From: JAKORR01 sp964608495
GTDB taxonomy: Bacteria; Armatimonadota; Zipacnadia; Zipacnadales; FEN-943
Length of the DNA stretch: 14,441 nucleotides
NCBI GenBank assembly: GCA_964608495.1
Contig: CAZSOQ010000130.1
Coordinates: 1 to 14,441 of the forward strand
Direction: 5' to 3'
Shown piece by piece: positions 1-7,339 of this stretch. Made by a program: the position numbers and the translations under genes. Under the pieces are notes generated by a model. The model saw only the letters and a list, made by a program, of their open reading frames with translations. It ran no database searches and was not told the DNA's origin. Position 1 is the stretch's first letter; each line of letters starts with the position of its first letter.

Positions 1-312
1 GAGCTGGCGCGGGCCCTGCGCCAACTGCTCCTCCAGACGCGCCACGTGGGCCTGCAGCCGCTCCAGCCGGTCCAGCAGGTTCAGGATCACCTCGACCCCG
101 GCCAGGTTGACTCCCAGCTCTTCCGTCAGACGGCGAATCTGACGCACTCGCTCGAGATCAGCCTCGCAATAGAGCCTCTGACCGCACTCCGTGCGCGTCG
201 GCACCATCAGCCCCTTCCGCTCATAGGCCCGCAGGGTCTGGGGATGCACCCCCAGCAGCCGGGCCGCCACCCCTATGTAGTACACCGGTTCATGTCTGCC
301 GCGATCCGCCAT
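1..312 (-). CDS. hspR: HspR, MerR-family heat-shock repressor (3' end beyond the window)
   Basis: Read on the minus strand from ATG at 312, this gives 104 codons that run off the left edge. After a short hydrophilic start comes YYIGVAARLLGVHPQTLRAYE, a MerR-type winged helix-turn-helix, then GLMVPTRT and a QRLY turn. A leucine-rich helix with the pattern LLDRLERLQAHVARLEEQL is the dimerisation coiled coil. MerR proteins of this type at the end of dnaK operons are HspR, which represses the operon at normal temperature with DnaK as co-repressor. The start is supported by AGGTGAAG 7 nt upstream, and the gene begins 38 nt after the dnaJ stop, so it belongs to the chaperone operon. The C-terminus cannot be judged. 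Identity rests on both sequence and position. Confidence 0.9.
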   Translation of the reverse strand, partial: MADRGRHEPVYYIGVAARLLGVHPQTLRAYERKGLMVPTRTECGQRLYCEADLERVRQIRRLTEELGVNLAGVEVILNLLDRLERLQAHVARLEEQLAQGPRQL

Positions 313-350
313 GGCGCTTCACCTGGTCAGTGCCTCGTGCCTGCTTCCCG

Positions 351-1490
351 CTACGGCCCGCCGGGCAGGTCGGCGCGCGGGTCCTCGGTCAGCTCGTCGC
401 GGAGCTGCTCGAGAAGCTCGCGGGCCTTCCGGCTCAGGTGCCTCGGCGGCGCCACCACCAGCTCGATGTACATATCGCCCCTGTGCTCGCCTTGCCCTAC
501 CTTGGGCGCTCCCTGGCCCCGCAGCCGCAGGACCTGCCCGCTGCGGGACCCCGCGGGCACCTGCAGCTTGGCGTGCCCTCGTACCGTCGGCACCGACACC
601 TCGGCGCCGAGGGCCGCCTCCGTCAGGCTGATGGGCAGCTTCACGTGAATATCGTCGCCTCGGCGCTCGAAGAAGGCGTGGGGCCTGACGCGTACCGTGA
701 AGACCAGGTCCCCGTTCGGGCCCCCGAAGAGTCCTCGGCCGCCCTGTCCTGCCAGCCGCAGAGGCGTGCCGTCCGCGATGCCCGCCGGGATCTTGACCTT
801 GACGCGCGAGCGCCGCAGCTTCTCGCCCGTGCCCCGGCAGCCCGGACAGCGCGCCACCACCACCTCGCCCGTCCCCTCGCAGCGCGGGCACCCCACGGGC
901 ATCCCCGCGAACCTCACTCCCCGGCCCCTGCCGCTCCCGCCGCATTGGGGACAGGTCTCCAGCGTGCCGCCCAGGCCGTCGCACTGCGGACAGGCGTCGG
1001 CGGTCTCCAGGGTGAACGACCGCTCCGCGCCGTTGACCGCTTCCTCGAAGCTGACCGGCAGGTCCTGACGGACATCCTGGCCGCGCCGGGGGACTCGTCG
1101 TGTCGGCCGGCCACCCGGCTCGGGCCGGGCCCCGAAGCCCTCGGGCCCGAAGCCCAGATCGCCGAAGAGGTCGCCGAACATCTCCGCAAAGCTGCCCGCC
1201 CCGAAGTGCTGATACACGAAGGTGGCGAAGTCCTGGCTGGTGGCCTGGCCCCCCTGCTGGGCCTGCTGCCAGGCGTGGCCGAACTGGTCGTACTTGCGCC
1301 GCCTCTGCGGGTCCCCCAGCACGTGGTAAGCCTGGCTGATCTGCTTGAACCTCTCCTCCGCCTGCTTGTCGCCGGGGTTGACGTCCGGATGGTGCTTGCG
1401 CGCCAGCTTGCGGTAGGCCTTGCGGATGTCCTCCTGGCTGGCGCCGCGCGGCACGCCCAGTATCTCGTAGTAGTCAACGGTCTGCTCCAT
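351..1490 (-). CDS. dnaJ: Chaperone DnaJ (type I Hsp40)
   Basis: 379-residue co-chaperone that stimulates DnaK ATPase activity and delivers substrates, in the cytoplasm. The J-domain occupies residues 5-71, with the HPD signature at 34-36. A Gly/Phe-rich stretch follows at about 96-120. The zinc-binding domain has four CXXCXGXG motifs, at 167-174, 180-187, 201-208 and 215-222, so this is a full type I DnaJ, not CbpA-like. The gap between the first two motifs is short (5 residues against about 9 in E. coli). The C-terminal substrate-binding beta domains run to about 350. Length matches the family. The start ATG is preceded by a 64-nt gap with only a weak ribosome site. Stop is TAG. It lies between the hsp20 pair and hspR in the same transcription unit. 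Confidence 0.96.
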   Translation of the reverse strand: MEQTVDYYEILGVPRGASQEDIRKAYRKLARKHHPDVNPGDKQAEERFKQISQAYHVLGDPQRRRKYDQFGHAWQQAQQGGQATSQDFATFVYQHFGAGSFAEMFGDLFGDLGFGPEGFGARPEPGGRPTRRVPRRGQDVRQDLPVSFEEAVNGAERSFTLETADACPQCDGLGGTLETCPQCGGSGRGRGVRFAGMPVGCPRCEGTGEVVVARCPGCRGTGEKLRRSRVKVKIPAGIADGTPLRLAGQGGRGLFGGPNGDLVFTVRVRPHAFFERRGDDIHVKLPISLTEAALGAEVSVPTVRGHAKLQVPAGSRSGQVLRLRGQGAPKVGQGEHRGDMYIELVVAPPRHLSRKARELLEQLRDELTEDPRADLPGGP

Positions 1491-1554
1491 CTTCGCTCAG
1501 TCCCTGCCCTGTCCGGGCTGGGGACGCGGCCGGGATCGGGCCCTGCCGCTCCAC

Positions 1555-1995
1555 CTACTCCGCCTCATCCTCCGTCACCGGTATCTCCCTGCGTCCGCCC
1601 ACCGGCCGCCGGGCGATTCGAAGCCTCAGGACTCCATCGGCCAGCCTCGCGGAGGCGTCGGACGGATCCGCATCACTGGGCAGCGACAGCGTGCGCAGGA
1701 ACTCCCCATACTGCCGCTCGCGCCGGAGTACCCGACCCTGGTGGGGCCCTTCCGCCTTCCGACCCTTCACCAGCAACGTCCCCGCGTCAACCATCACTCG
1801 CACGTCCCCCGCCGTCACGCCCGGCAGGCTCAGACGCACCAGATAGGCCTCCTCGGTTGCCAGGACGTCCATCGCGGGCGCCAGGCGCGTCGGCCCCGAC
1901 AGCCTAGCCCGTTCGGCGCGCACCTCCTCGAACACGCGGCTTACCTGCCGCTGAAGCTCCACCAGCTCCGCCAGAGGGCTCCTTCGCAGCCTCAT
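1555..1995 (-). CDS. Small heat-shock protein, Hsp20/alpha-crystallin family (copy A)
   Basis: 146-residue ATP-independent holdase that keeps unfolded proteins soluble until DnaK/DnaJ act. An N-terminal amphipathic arm (residues 1-38) precedes the alpha-crystallin domain (about 40-132), which contains the family signature ADGVLRLRIARRP at 119-131. The C-terminal IXI-type motif that docks into the neighbouring dimer is IPV at 138-140. The ATG follows the stop codon of the upstream hsp20 by only 3 nt, and its ribosome site (GGAGGGTGAG) lies inside the end of that gene, so the two are probably translationally coupled. It is clearly diverged from copy B, so the pair is not a recent duplication. 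Confidence 0.93.
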   Translation of the reverse strand: MRLRRSPLAELVELQRQVSRVFEEVRAERARLSGPTRLAPAMDVLATEEAYLVRLSLPGVTAGDVRVMVDAGTLLVKGRKAEGPHQGRVLRRERQYGEFLRTLSLPSDADPSDASARLADGVLRLRIARRPVGGRREIPVTEDEAE

Positions 1996-1998
1996 GCC

Positions 1999-2424
1999 CT
2001 ACTCACCCTCCTCGATGGGCACGCTCCGGCCCGCCGCCCGTGGCACCGTCACCGTCAGCACGCCCCGCTCGAGACGCGCCTCGACGGCCTCCGCGTCCAG
2101 CGCCCACGGCAGGGCGAAGGACCGTCGGAAGCTGCCCACCGGCCGCTCGGCCCGCAGCACCTGGCCCTCGTCCGCCGCGGGCCGCGACCCCTCGCCGGCC
2201 AGAGTCAGCGTGTGGCCCTGCACGCTCACGTCGAGCTGCTCTCGTCCCAGGCCCGGCACCTCCAGGGTCACTACGACCGCGTCGTCTCGCACCTCGATGT
2301 CCGCCGGCGGGCCCCACTGCTCCCCGACGGCCATCGGCTCGGCCGCCGCCAGGTCGTCCAGGAGCCTCTGCATCCGCGCGCGAACCCGTGCCACGGCGTC
2401 CACGGAGCTGTCGTCTGTCAGCAT
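1999..2424 (-). CDS. Small heat-shock protein, Hsp20/alpha-crystallin family (copy B)
   Basis: From ATG at 2424 this is a 141-residue Hsp20. The alpha-crystallin domain spans about residues 38-130, with the signature LERGVLTVTVPRA at 118-130, and the C-terminal docking motif VPI is at 135-137. The frame is open up to an ATG at 2544, which would add 40 residues. That extension is almost only Arg, Gly, Pro and Ala, as expected of non-coding high-GC DNA, and its ribosome site would be almost touching the ATG. The 2424 start has GTGAGG closely upstream, begins with the acidic MLTDDSS typical of the family and gives the family length, so I prefer it. The 131 bp from dnaK would then be spacer. Stop is TAG. 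Confidence 0.9.
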   Translation of the reverse strand: MLTDDSSVDAVARVRARMQRLLDDLAAAEPMAVGEQWGPPADIEVRDDAVVVTLEVPGLGREQLDVSVQGHTLTLAGEGSRPAADEGQVLRAERPVGSFRRSFALPWALDAEAVEARLERGVLTVTVPRAAGRSVPIEEGE

Positions 2425-2555
2425 AGCCCTCACATCCGCGCTTGGGGCCGCCGGCCCACCGGCCGGTGTCCGGCTTTGTCCGGGGCGCGGCGCCCTACCG
2501 CTATCGAACAGGGCACGGCGCGGGCGCCGTCCCCTGCCCCGCATACCTGCTAACG

Positions 2556-4484
2556 CTATCCCTCGTCCTCGGCCTCAAACTCGGCGTCTATCACACCGTC
2601 CGGCCCGGGGCCGTCCGTCGCGGCGCCGGGGCCGCCGCCCTGGGCCTGCGGACCCTCGGGTCCGGCCTGCCCGGGCTCACCGGTCGCTGCCTGCGGCCCG
2701 CCGCCGGCCGCGCCGGCCGCCGCCGTCTCGTAGATGCGCTGCGAGGCCTGCGACAGGAACTGGTTCGCGTCCTCGATGGCTCGGCTGATCGCCTGCTCGT
2801 CATCCCCCTGGGCCGCCGCTCGCAGCGCCTCCACCTTGCTCTTGAGCTGCTCGCGATCGGCCTCCGTCAGCCTGTCGCCCAGGTCGTTCAGTGTCTTCTC
2901 GAGCTGGTAGGCCATGCTGTCGGCCTGGTTCCGCGCCTGGGCCAGCCTCTGGAAGCGCTGGTCCTCCTCGCGATGCTGCTCGGCCCCCGCAATCATTCGC
3001 TGCACCTCGTCGGGCGACAGGGACGAGCTGCCGGTGATCGTGATGTCCTGGCTCTTGCCCGAGGCCTTGTCCTGAGCCGTCACGTGCAGGATGCCGTTCG
3101 GGTCAATGTCGAAGGTCACCTCGATCTGCGGCACATTCCGCGGCGCCGGCGGTATGCCGGACAGGTGGAAGCTGCCCAGCGAGTTGTTCTGGCTCGCCTG
3201 CGGCCTCTCCCCCTGCAGCACGTGGATCTCGACCGTGGTCTGGTAGTCGGACGCCGTCGTGTACACCCGCGAGGCCCGCGTAGGGATCGTGCTGTTCCGC
3301 TCGACCAGCACGTCCATGACGTCGCCCAGGGTCTCGACGCCCAGGCTCAGCGGGGTCACGTCCAGGAGGACCATGTCCTTCATCTCCTGGGTGAGCACCG
3401 CGGCCTGAATCGCCGCGCCCACGGCCACTACCTCGTCGGGATTGATGTCCCGCTTGGGCTCCTGGCCCGTGATGTCCCGGACCATCTGCTGGATCAGCGG
3501 CATCCGGGTCTGGCCGCCGACGAGGATCACCTCGCTGATATCGGCGGGCGAGACGCCGGCGTCCTCCATCGCCCGCAGGACGATGGGCCGCGCGCGCTCG
3601 ACGATGGGCCGGGCCAGTTCCTCGAGCTTCGCCCGCGTGAGCGTCACCTCCAGGTGCAGATGCTCCTTGTCCTCGGTGACGGCGATGAAGGGCAGGTTGA
3701 TCTCGCTCTGCAGGGCGGAGGACAGCTCAATCTTGGCCCTCTCGGCCGCCTCCTTGAGCCGCTGCTGCGCCTGTCGGTTCTCGCGCAGGTCAATGCCGTG
3801 CTGGGCCTTGAAGGACTCCGCCAGGAAGTCAATCAGCGCCTCGTCAATGTCGTCGCCGCCAAGGTGCGTGTCGCCCGCCGTGGACCGCACCTCGTAGTAG
3901 TCCAGATCGTCCTCGGCGGCCTTGTCAATCTCGACGTCCATCACCGTCACGTCGAAGGTTCCGCCACCGAAGTCGTAGACGAGGATCGTCCCCGCCATCT
4001 TCTCCTGCTTGTGCCCGTAAGCCAGCGCCGCGGCAGTCGGCTCGTTGATGATCCGCAGCACTTCCAGCCCCGCGATCTCGCCCGCGTGCTTCGTGGCGTT
4101 GCGCTGGGCGTCGTCGAAGTAGGCCGGAACGGTCACCACCGCCTGCTTCACCGGCTCGCCCAGATACGCCGAGGCGTCTCGGGCCAGCTTCTCGAGGATC
4201 ATCGCCGAGATCTGCTCGGGCGTGTAGTCGCGACCATCCACCGTGATGGCGGTCGTGCGCTGCCCCATCAGCCGCTTGACCGAGCGCACCGTGCGGTCGG
4301 GGCTCAAGACCGCCTGACGCTTGGCGGGCTCGCCCGCCAGCGTCTCGCCGGTCTTCGAGAAATGCACTATGGACGGGGTCACCCGGGCGCCCTCGGCGTT
4401 CGCTATCACCGTGGGGTCCCCGGCCTGGACCGCCGCCACACAGGAGTTGGTTGTCCCCAAGTCAATCCCTACTGCCTTCGCCAT
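2556..4484 (-). CDS. dnaK: Chaperone DnaK (Hsp70)
   Basis: 642-residue Hsp70, the ATP-driven core of the chaperone system and normally the co-repressor of HspR. The nucleotide-binding domain starts with GIDLGTTNS at 6-14 and contains the Hsp70 signatures VYDFGGGTFDVTV (about 169-181) and VILVGGQTRMP (about 319-329). The interdomain linker VLLDVTPLSLG lies at about 372-382. The substrate-binding domain and helical lid follow. The lid ends in a Gly/Ala/Pro/Gln-rich tail and an acidic terminus (DAEFEAEDEG). ATG at 4484 is chosen over an in-frame TTG at 4490 because it gives the conserved MAKAVGIDLGTT start and has GGTGA 7 nt upstream. It is the first gene of the operon. No grpE lies beside it. 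Confidence 0.98.
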   Translation of the reverse strand: MAKAVGIDLGTTNSCVAAVQAGDPTVIANAEGARVTPSIVHFSKTGETLAGEPAKRQAVLSPDRTVRSVKRLMGQRTTAITVDGRDYTPEQISAMILEKLARDASAYLGEPVKQAVVTVPAYFDDAQRNATKHAGEIAGLEVLRIINEPTAAALAYGHKQEKMAGTILVYDFGGGTFDVTVMDVEIDKAAEDDLDYYEVRSTAGDTHLGGDDIDEALIDFLAESFKAQHGIDLRENRQAQQRLKEAAERAKIELSSALQSEINLPFIAVTEDKEHLHLEVTLTRAKLEELARPIVERARPIVLRAMEDAGVSPADISEVILVGGQTRMPLIQQMVRDITGQEPKRDINPDEVVAVGAAIQAAVLTQEMKDMVLLDVTPLSLGVETLGDVMDVLVERNSTIPTRASRVYTTASDYQTTVEIHVLQGERPQASQNNSLGSFHLSGIPPAPRNVPQIEVTFDIDPNGILHVTAQDKASGKSQDITITGSSSLSPDEVQRMIAGAEQHREEDQRFQRLAQARNQADSMAYQLEKTLNDLGDRLTEADREQLKSKVEALRAAAQGDDEQAISRAIEDANQFLSQASQRIYETAAAGAAGGGPQAATGEPGQAGPEGPQAQGGGPGAATDGPGPDGVIDAEFEAEDEG

Positions 4485-4490
4485 GTGCAA

Positions 4491-4517
4491 TCACCGCCAA
4501 AGAAAGAAGTCTTCCAC
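4491..4517 (-). CDS. Possible 8-residue leader ORF upstream of dnaK
   Basis: GTG at 4517 opens an 8-codon frame, MEDFFLWR, that ends at TGA 6 nt before the dnaK ATG. The best Shine-Dalgarno of the leader, AGGAGG (4528-4533), lies 10 nt upstream of this GTG and is too far from dnaK to serve it. The stop-to-start distance would allow coupled initiation at dnaK. The frame is very short and could be chance. No family is known to me, so this is only a candidate. Confidence 0.2.
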   Translation of the reverse strand: MEDFFLWR

Positions 4518-4522
4518 TGACG

Positions 4523-4539
4523 CCAGTCCTCCTGACTGG
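4523..4539 (-). promoter_or_regulatory. Stem-loop in the dnaK 5' leader with a Shine-Dalgarno in its loop
   Basis: Perfect 6-bp inverted repeat, CCAGTC and GACTGG, separated by 5 nt. On the transcript the loop plus the first stem base reads AGGAGG. It would sit within about 5 nt of the predicted 5' end of the dnaK mRNA. It could stabilise the 5' end, gate the leader ORF or act as a temperature-sensitive element. There is no U-run, so it is not a terminator. Confidence 0.45.
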
Positions 4540-4550
4540 AGCTCACCGCT

Positions 4551-4579
4551 ATGATACCATGCCCCTCGATAGCTGTCAA
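4551..4579 (-). promoter_or_regulatory. Sigma-70-type promoter of the dnaK operon
   Basis: On the minus strand a perfect -35 TTGACA (4574-4579) is followed by a 17-bp spacer and -10 TATCAT (4551-4556), which is preceded by TGG to make an extended -10. Transcription should start near 4544, giving a leader of about 60 nt before dnaK. A promoter this close to consensus is expected to need repression at normal temperature, which suits the hspR gene at the end of the operon. Confidence 0.82.
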
Positions 4580-4606
4580 TGCACTTTATAGTCCTGCTAT
4601 CAATGC
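4572..4606 (-). repeat. Two-copy direct repeat over the dnaK -35 region (candidate operator)
   Basis: Read on the minus strand, GCATTGATAGC (4596-4606) and GCATTGACAGC (4572-4582) match at 10 of 11 positions and lie 24 bp apart. The downstream copy contains the -35 hexamer. Neither the HspR HAIR consensus (CTTGAGT, 7 nt, ACTCAAG) nor CIRCE is visible in this intergenic region, so this pair is the best visible operator candidate, either for HspR or for another regulator. The upstream half has a TTGATA, so a degenerate second -35 is an alternative reading. Confidence 0.4.
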
Positions 4607-4768
4607 GCCTGATGCTGCGAGTGTAATCATACCCACGTCCCCCGCCCCTCAATCCCCAATCGCCTCACCAGGTTCCCCGCCCATCCCTTACCTCGGCGCA
4701 CGCCTTCCCGCACGGCCACGGCATCGAAGCCCGCGGCGCCCTGGGACCGATCAGCGGCGCCTCCCACC
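4607..4768. other. Intergenic DNA with no recognised gene
   Basis: Between the dnaK promoter region and the terminator downstream of cooS. The plus strand is strongly C-rich and pyrimidine-biased in its first half. Open frames here are short and Pro/Ser/Arg-rich, with no family resemblance or convincing ribosome site. No tRNA, repeat array or CIRCE/HAIR element was seen. Confidence 0.5.
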
Positions 4769-4801
4769 AAATCAAAGGGGGAGCCACCGCGGGTTCCCCC
4801 C
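4769..4801 (-). terminator. Likely Rho-independent terminator downstream of cooS
   Basis: Read on the minus strand, GGGGGA (4777-4782 and 4795-4800 form the arms) pairs perfectly with TCCCCC, and the loop can add a further CC/GG pairing. The second arm is followed by TTTGATTT, a reasonable T-rich tract. It lies about 45 nt after the cooS stop and separates the tetR-cooS unit from the dnaK promoter. Confidence 0.6.
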
Positions 4802-4844
4802 GTTCACTCAGCCTTTGCACTACGGTGCAGTGCTAGTCGCCAGA

Positions 4845-6740
4845 TCAGATCCCTAGCCCGGATCGCTTCGCCTTCACATGCTCCAGAATCCCGTCGGCCA
4901 CGGCCACCGGGTCCTCGCCCAGCGCGAGCTTGCCGCCAGTCATGCCCTCCAGGTCCTCCGTGAGCAGCTTGACCAGGTCGGGCGATCCGCCCACGGGCGG
5001 CACGGGCGATACGTGCGTATACAGGCCCATCGCCAGGGCCGCAGAGGCGTCCACGGTGGCCTTCTGCTCCATGTACTCGGGCGCCGTCACGGCCACGGGC
5101 AGGTCCGGGATGCGGCAGCCCAGCGCCTCGGCCACGGCCGTCACCAGCAGCACGAGGCGCCCCGTGTCCGTGCAGGTGCCGAAGCTGAGCACCGGCGGCA
5201 CCCCGAGCTGCTTGCACACGGCCGACAGCCCCGGCCCGGCCTGGGCAACCGCGTCGAGGCTCGTGAGCCCCGCCACCTGGCACGCCGCGTTCCCACATCC
5301 TGCCGAGAGCACCAGCAGGTCGCGCTTGATCAGCTCCCGGGCCACCGCCGCGGTGAGCGAATCCTGCGGTCCGTTGGTCAGGGTCGTGCAGCTCACCAGG
5401 CCCACCACGCCCTGGATGGAGCCGCCGGCGATGACGTCCAGCAGGGGCTGGAGCGACCCGCCCAGCGCCGCGAGCACGGCCTCGGTCGAGAACCCCGTGA
5501 CGATCTCGCGCTTGGCCAGCCCGCGCACGGCGGGCTTGCCCTGGCGGCGCTTGAAGTTCTCAAGGGCCAGCTCGATGAGGCGCCAGGCCTGTTCCGTGAC
5601 CTGCTCGGGCTCGTATTCCAGCCGGTGATGGGTGCCGGGCACGCCGATCACCTCGCCCACGGCCACCAGCGTCGCCCCGTACTTCTCGGCCAGCTCGCCC
5701 AGGGTCGGCACCGAGCAGTTCATGTCCATCGCGAAGACGTCCACCGCGCCTGTCGCCAGGGCGTACTCCTGCATGATCCAGTTCCCGATGCAGCCCACGA
5801 AGACGTCGTCGGTCTCGGCCCGCTGCATGAGCTCCTGGCCCGTCTCGGTCGAGCCGATGATGCGGAGCCCCTTGGCCCCGGCCTCGCGGGCCATCTGCTG
5901 CGCCCGCTCGGACCGCGCCGCCTCGATCAGTGCGAACCCCACGAAGGGCTCGTGGCCGTTGGGCAGGATGTTGACATAATCGGGGTCCAGAAGCCCCAGG
6001 TCCACCGCCGCGGCGTGCGGGCTCGGGGTGCCGAAGATGGCGTCCTGCCCCAGCTCCAGCGGCACCAACGCGCCGTAGCACGTCGCCAGGCCCAGCCTCA
6101 GCACCGTCCGCGCCAGAGACAGCCAGTCGCCGTCTATGTTCGTCATCGCGCGTGTGGACGCGCTCACCAGCTCGTGCAGGGGGCTGCGGGGCATGATCCC
6201 CAGGCCCCGCCAGGTCTCCAGCCGCTCCTCGGGCGCGAAGGTCCGTGCCATCACGCTCTCGGCGCCCGAGATGTCGTCCATGCTCGCCACGATCGCCCGC
6301 CCGACGGCCCCGGCCCTCTCTGCCACGTCGCCGCCTCGGGCCACACCCAGCGCCTCCGCCAGCAAGTCCAGCTTGGCCTCGTCCCTGATGCCGAAGGGCG
6401 CGCTGCCGGCGCCGATCGCCTGGAGGGTCCGGGCCACCTCCCGCGTGTGGTGCGTATAGGCCGACAGGCCCATGATGTCCAGGTGCACCAGGTTGCGCGT
6501 TACCATCCCGTTGGCGTCAATCCCGCATACGCCCCGCAGCACGCCCTGTCGGGGCCGAATCTGGCACGGCCCGTTGCTGCAGATCGAGCATCGGGTCCCG
6601 GCCTGACAGAAAGCACAGCGACCGTCCATCGCCACGAAGCGGTCGTACACGTTCGTGGCCTCGGCCTGCTTCATGCCGCCGTACACGGTGTTGACGGACT
6701 CGTGCAGGCTCGGTGTCTCGGGAGCTACCTGCCGTCCCAT
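4845..6740 (-). CDS. cooS: Anaerobic carbon monoxide dehydrogenase, catalytic subunit (Ni-Fe CODH)
   Basis: 631 residues, the usual CooS length. It oxidises CO to CO2, or the reverse, at a Ni-4Fe-4S C-cluster and passes electrons through B- and D-clusters in a homodimer. The N-terminal Cys set is C42, C45, C51, C54, C59 and C72: C42/C45 form a CX2C D-cluster motif and the last four are the B-cluster ligands. C-cluster ligands appear as H263 (NGHEP), C317 (GCIGN), C342, C451, C482 and C523. The catalytic Lys of the EKA-type motif is K560. The His-rich proton-relay helix reads AYTHHTRE (94-101), with fewer spaced His than canonical CooS. The start ATG has GAGGAGG 8 nt upstream and overlaps the end of the TetR gene by 16 bp. 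No cooC, cooF, ACS subunit or hydrogenase gene is adjacent. A remote hybrid-cluster-like role is unlikely given the full ligand set. Confidence 0.95.
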   Translation of the reverse strand: MGRQVAPETPSLHESVNTVYGGMKQAEATNVYDRFVAMDGRCAFCQAGTRCSICSNGPCQIRPRQGVLRGVCGIDANGMVTRNLVHLDIMGLSAYTHHTREVARTLQAIGAGSAPFGIRDEAKLDLLAEALGVARGGDVAERAGAVGRAIVASMDDISGAESVMARTFAPEERLETWRGLGIMPRSPLHELVSASTRAMTNIDGDWLSLARTVLRLGLATCYGALVPLELGQDAIFGTPSPHAAAVDLGLLDPDYVNILPNGHEPFVGFALIEAARSERAQQMAREAGAKGLRIIGSTETGQELMQRAETDDVFVGCIGNWIMQEYALATGAVDVFAMDMNCSVPTLGELAEKYGATLVAVGEVIGVPGTHHRLEYEPEQVTEQAWRLIELALENFKRRQGKPAVRGLAKREIVTGFSTEAVLAALGGSLQPLLDVIAGGSIQGVVGLVSCTTLTNGPQDSLTAAVARELIKRDLLVLSAGCGNAACQVAGLTSLDAVAQAGPGLSAVCKQLGVPPVLSFGTCTDTGRLVLLVTAVAEALGCRIPDLPVAVTAPEYMEQKATVDASAALAMGLYTHVSPVPPVGGSPDLVKLLTEDLEGMTGGKLALGEDPVAVADGILEHVKAKRSGLGI

Positions 6741-7339
6741 TGCGATGCCTCCTCATGCCCGTGCGGGCGCCCGCACGATGCTAACGCCACGCAAGTGGCG
6801 GTATGTACCGCATGATCGCGGCAGGCCTGGCGCGACGCGCCCGCCTGTCCCAGGCCCCAGAAGAGCACCACGCCCATCACGGCGCCGATGATGGTACCGG
6901 CCGCCAGGCTGGCCGGAAGGGCGCTGCCGCCTCTTTCCGCCTGCAGTGCCTCGATGGCCTCTACGAACAGGTCCTTCGGCAGGCGCTCGGCCCGCAGGTT
7001 CAGATGGCGGAGCTGCTGCTGGTGGACCGCTGCGATGAAGGCATACTCCTCGGGGTAGTCGAGGGCGAAGTCGAGGAAGGCGCCCGCCAGGGCCGCCACC
7101 TGCGCCAGGGCCCCCTCGGCCGCACTGCGCCCTTCGTCCAGGTAGGTGTACAGCGAGCCGGCGCAGCGGCGGAACAGCTCGCCCAGCAGGTCGCGCTTGG
7201 ACCCGAAGTGGCGATAGATGGCGGGCTCGCTGACGCCGGCGGCCTGGGCGATGGCGCGTAGGCTGGCGTCGGCCAAGCCGTCGTGGGCGATGACCTGGAG
7301 TGCCGCTCTGACTAGTCCCTCGGCGCCTGCTTTCCTCAT
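6725..7339 (-). CDS. TetR/AcrR-family transcriptional regulator, probably of cooS
   Basis: 204 residues from ATG at 7339. The N-terminal helix-turn-helix is typical: LRAIAQAAGVSEPAIYRHFG, followed by SKRDLLGELFRR. The C-terminal ligand domain (about 50-180) is mostly helical, with AFLDFALDYPEEYAFI and a hydrophobic Gly-rich helix AGTIIGAVMGVVLFWGL near 148-164. A His/Cys/Arg tail follows. The gene ends 16 bp inside cooS, so the two are co-transcribed and probably translationally coupled. The start codon is inside a 24-bp perfect inverted repeat and has no Shine-Dalgarno, which suggests a nearly leaderless message. An upstream TTG at 7351 is less likely. The ligand is unknown. The function is inferred from the operon: TetR proteins commonly repress their own operon. 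Confidence 0.88.
   Translation of the reverse strand: MRKAGAEGLVRAALQVIAHDGLADASLRAIAQAAGVSEPAIYRHFGSKRDLLGELFRRCAGSLYTYLDEGRSAAEGALAQVAALAGAFLDFALDYPEEYAFIAAVHQQQLRHLNLRAERLPKDLFVEAIEALQAERGGSALPASLAAGTIIGAVMGVVLFWGLGQAGASRQACRDHAVHTATCVALASCGRPHGHEEASQWDGR

Noticed and set aside
330..1907. Long open frame on the plus strand opposite dnaJ and hsp20
   Set aside because: Pro/Ala/Arg/Leu-rich antisense shadow of clearly real genes in high-GC DNA, with no family resemblance.
2442..4520. 692-codon open frame on the plus strand opposite dnaK
   Set aside because: Antisense of an unmistakable DnaK. The length comes from GC-rich codon structure in the complementary frame.
4551..4856. 101-codon plus-strand frame in the dnaK-cooS intergenic region
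   Set aside because: Starts inside the dnaK promoter, is Pro/Ser/Arg-rich and runs through the terminator into the end of cooS.
4878..6815. 645-codon open frame on the plus strand opposite cooS
   Set aside because: His/Arg/Gly/Leu-rich mirror of the CODH coding strand, without recognisable domains.
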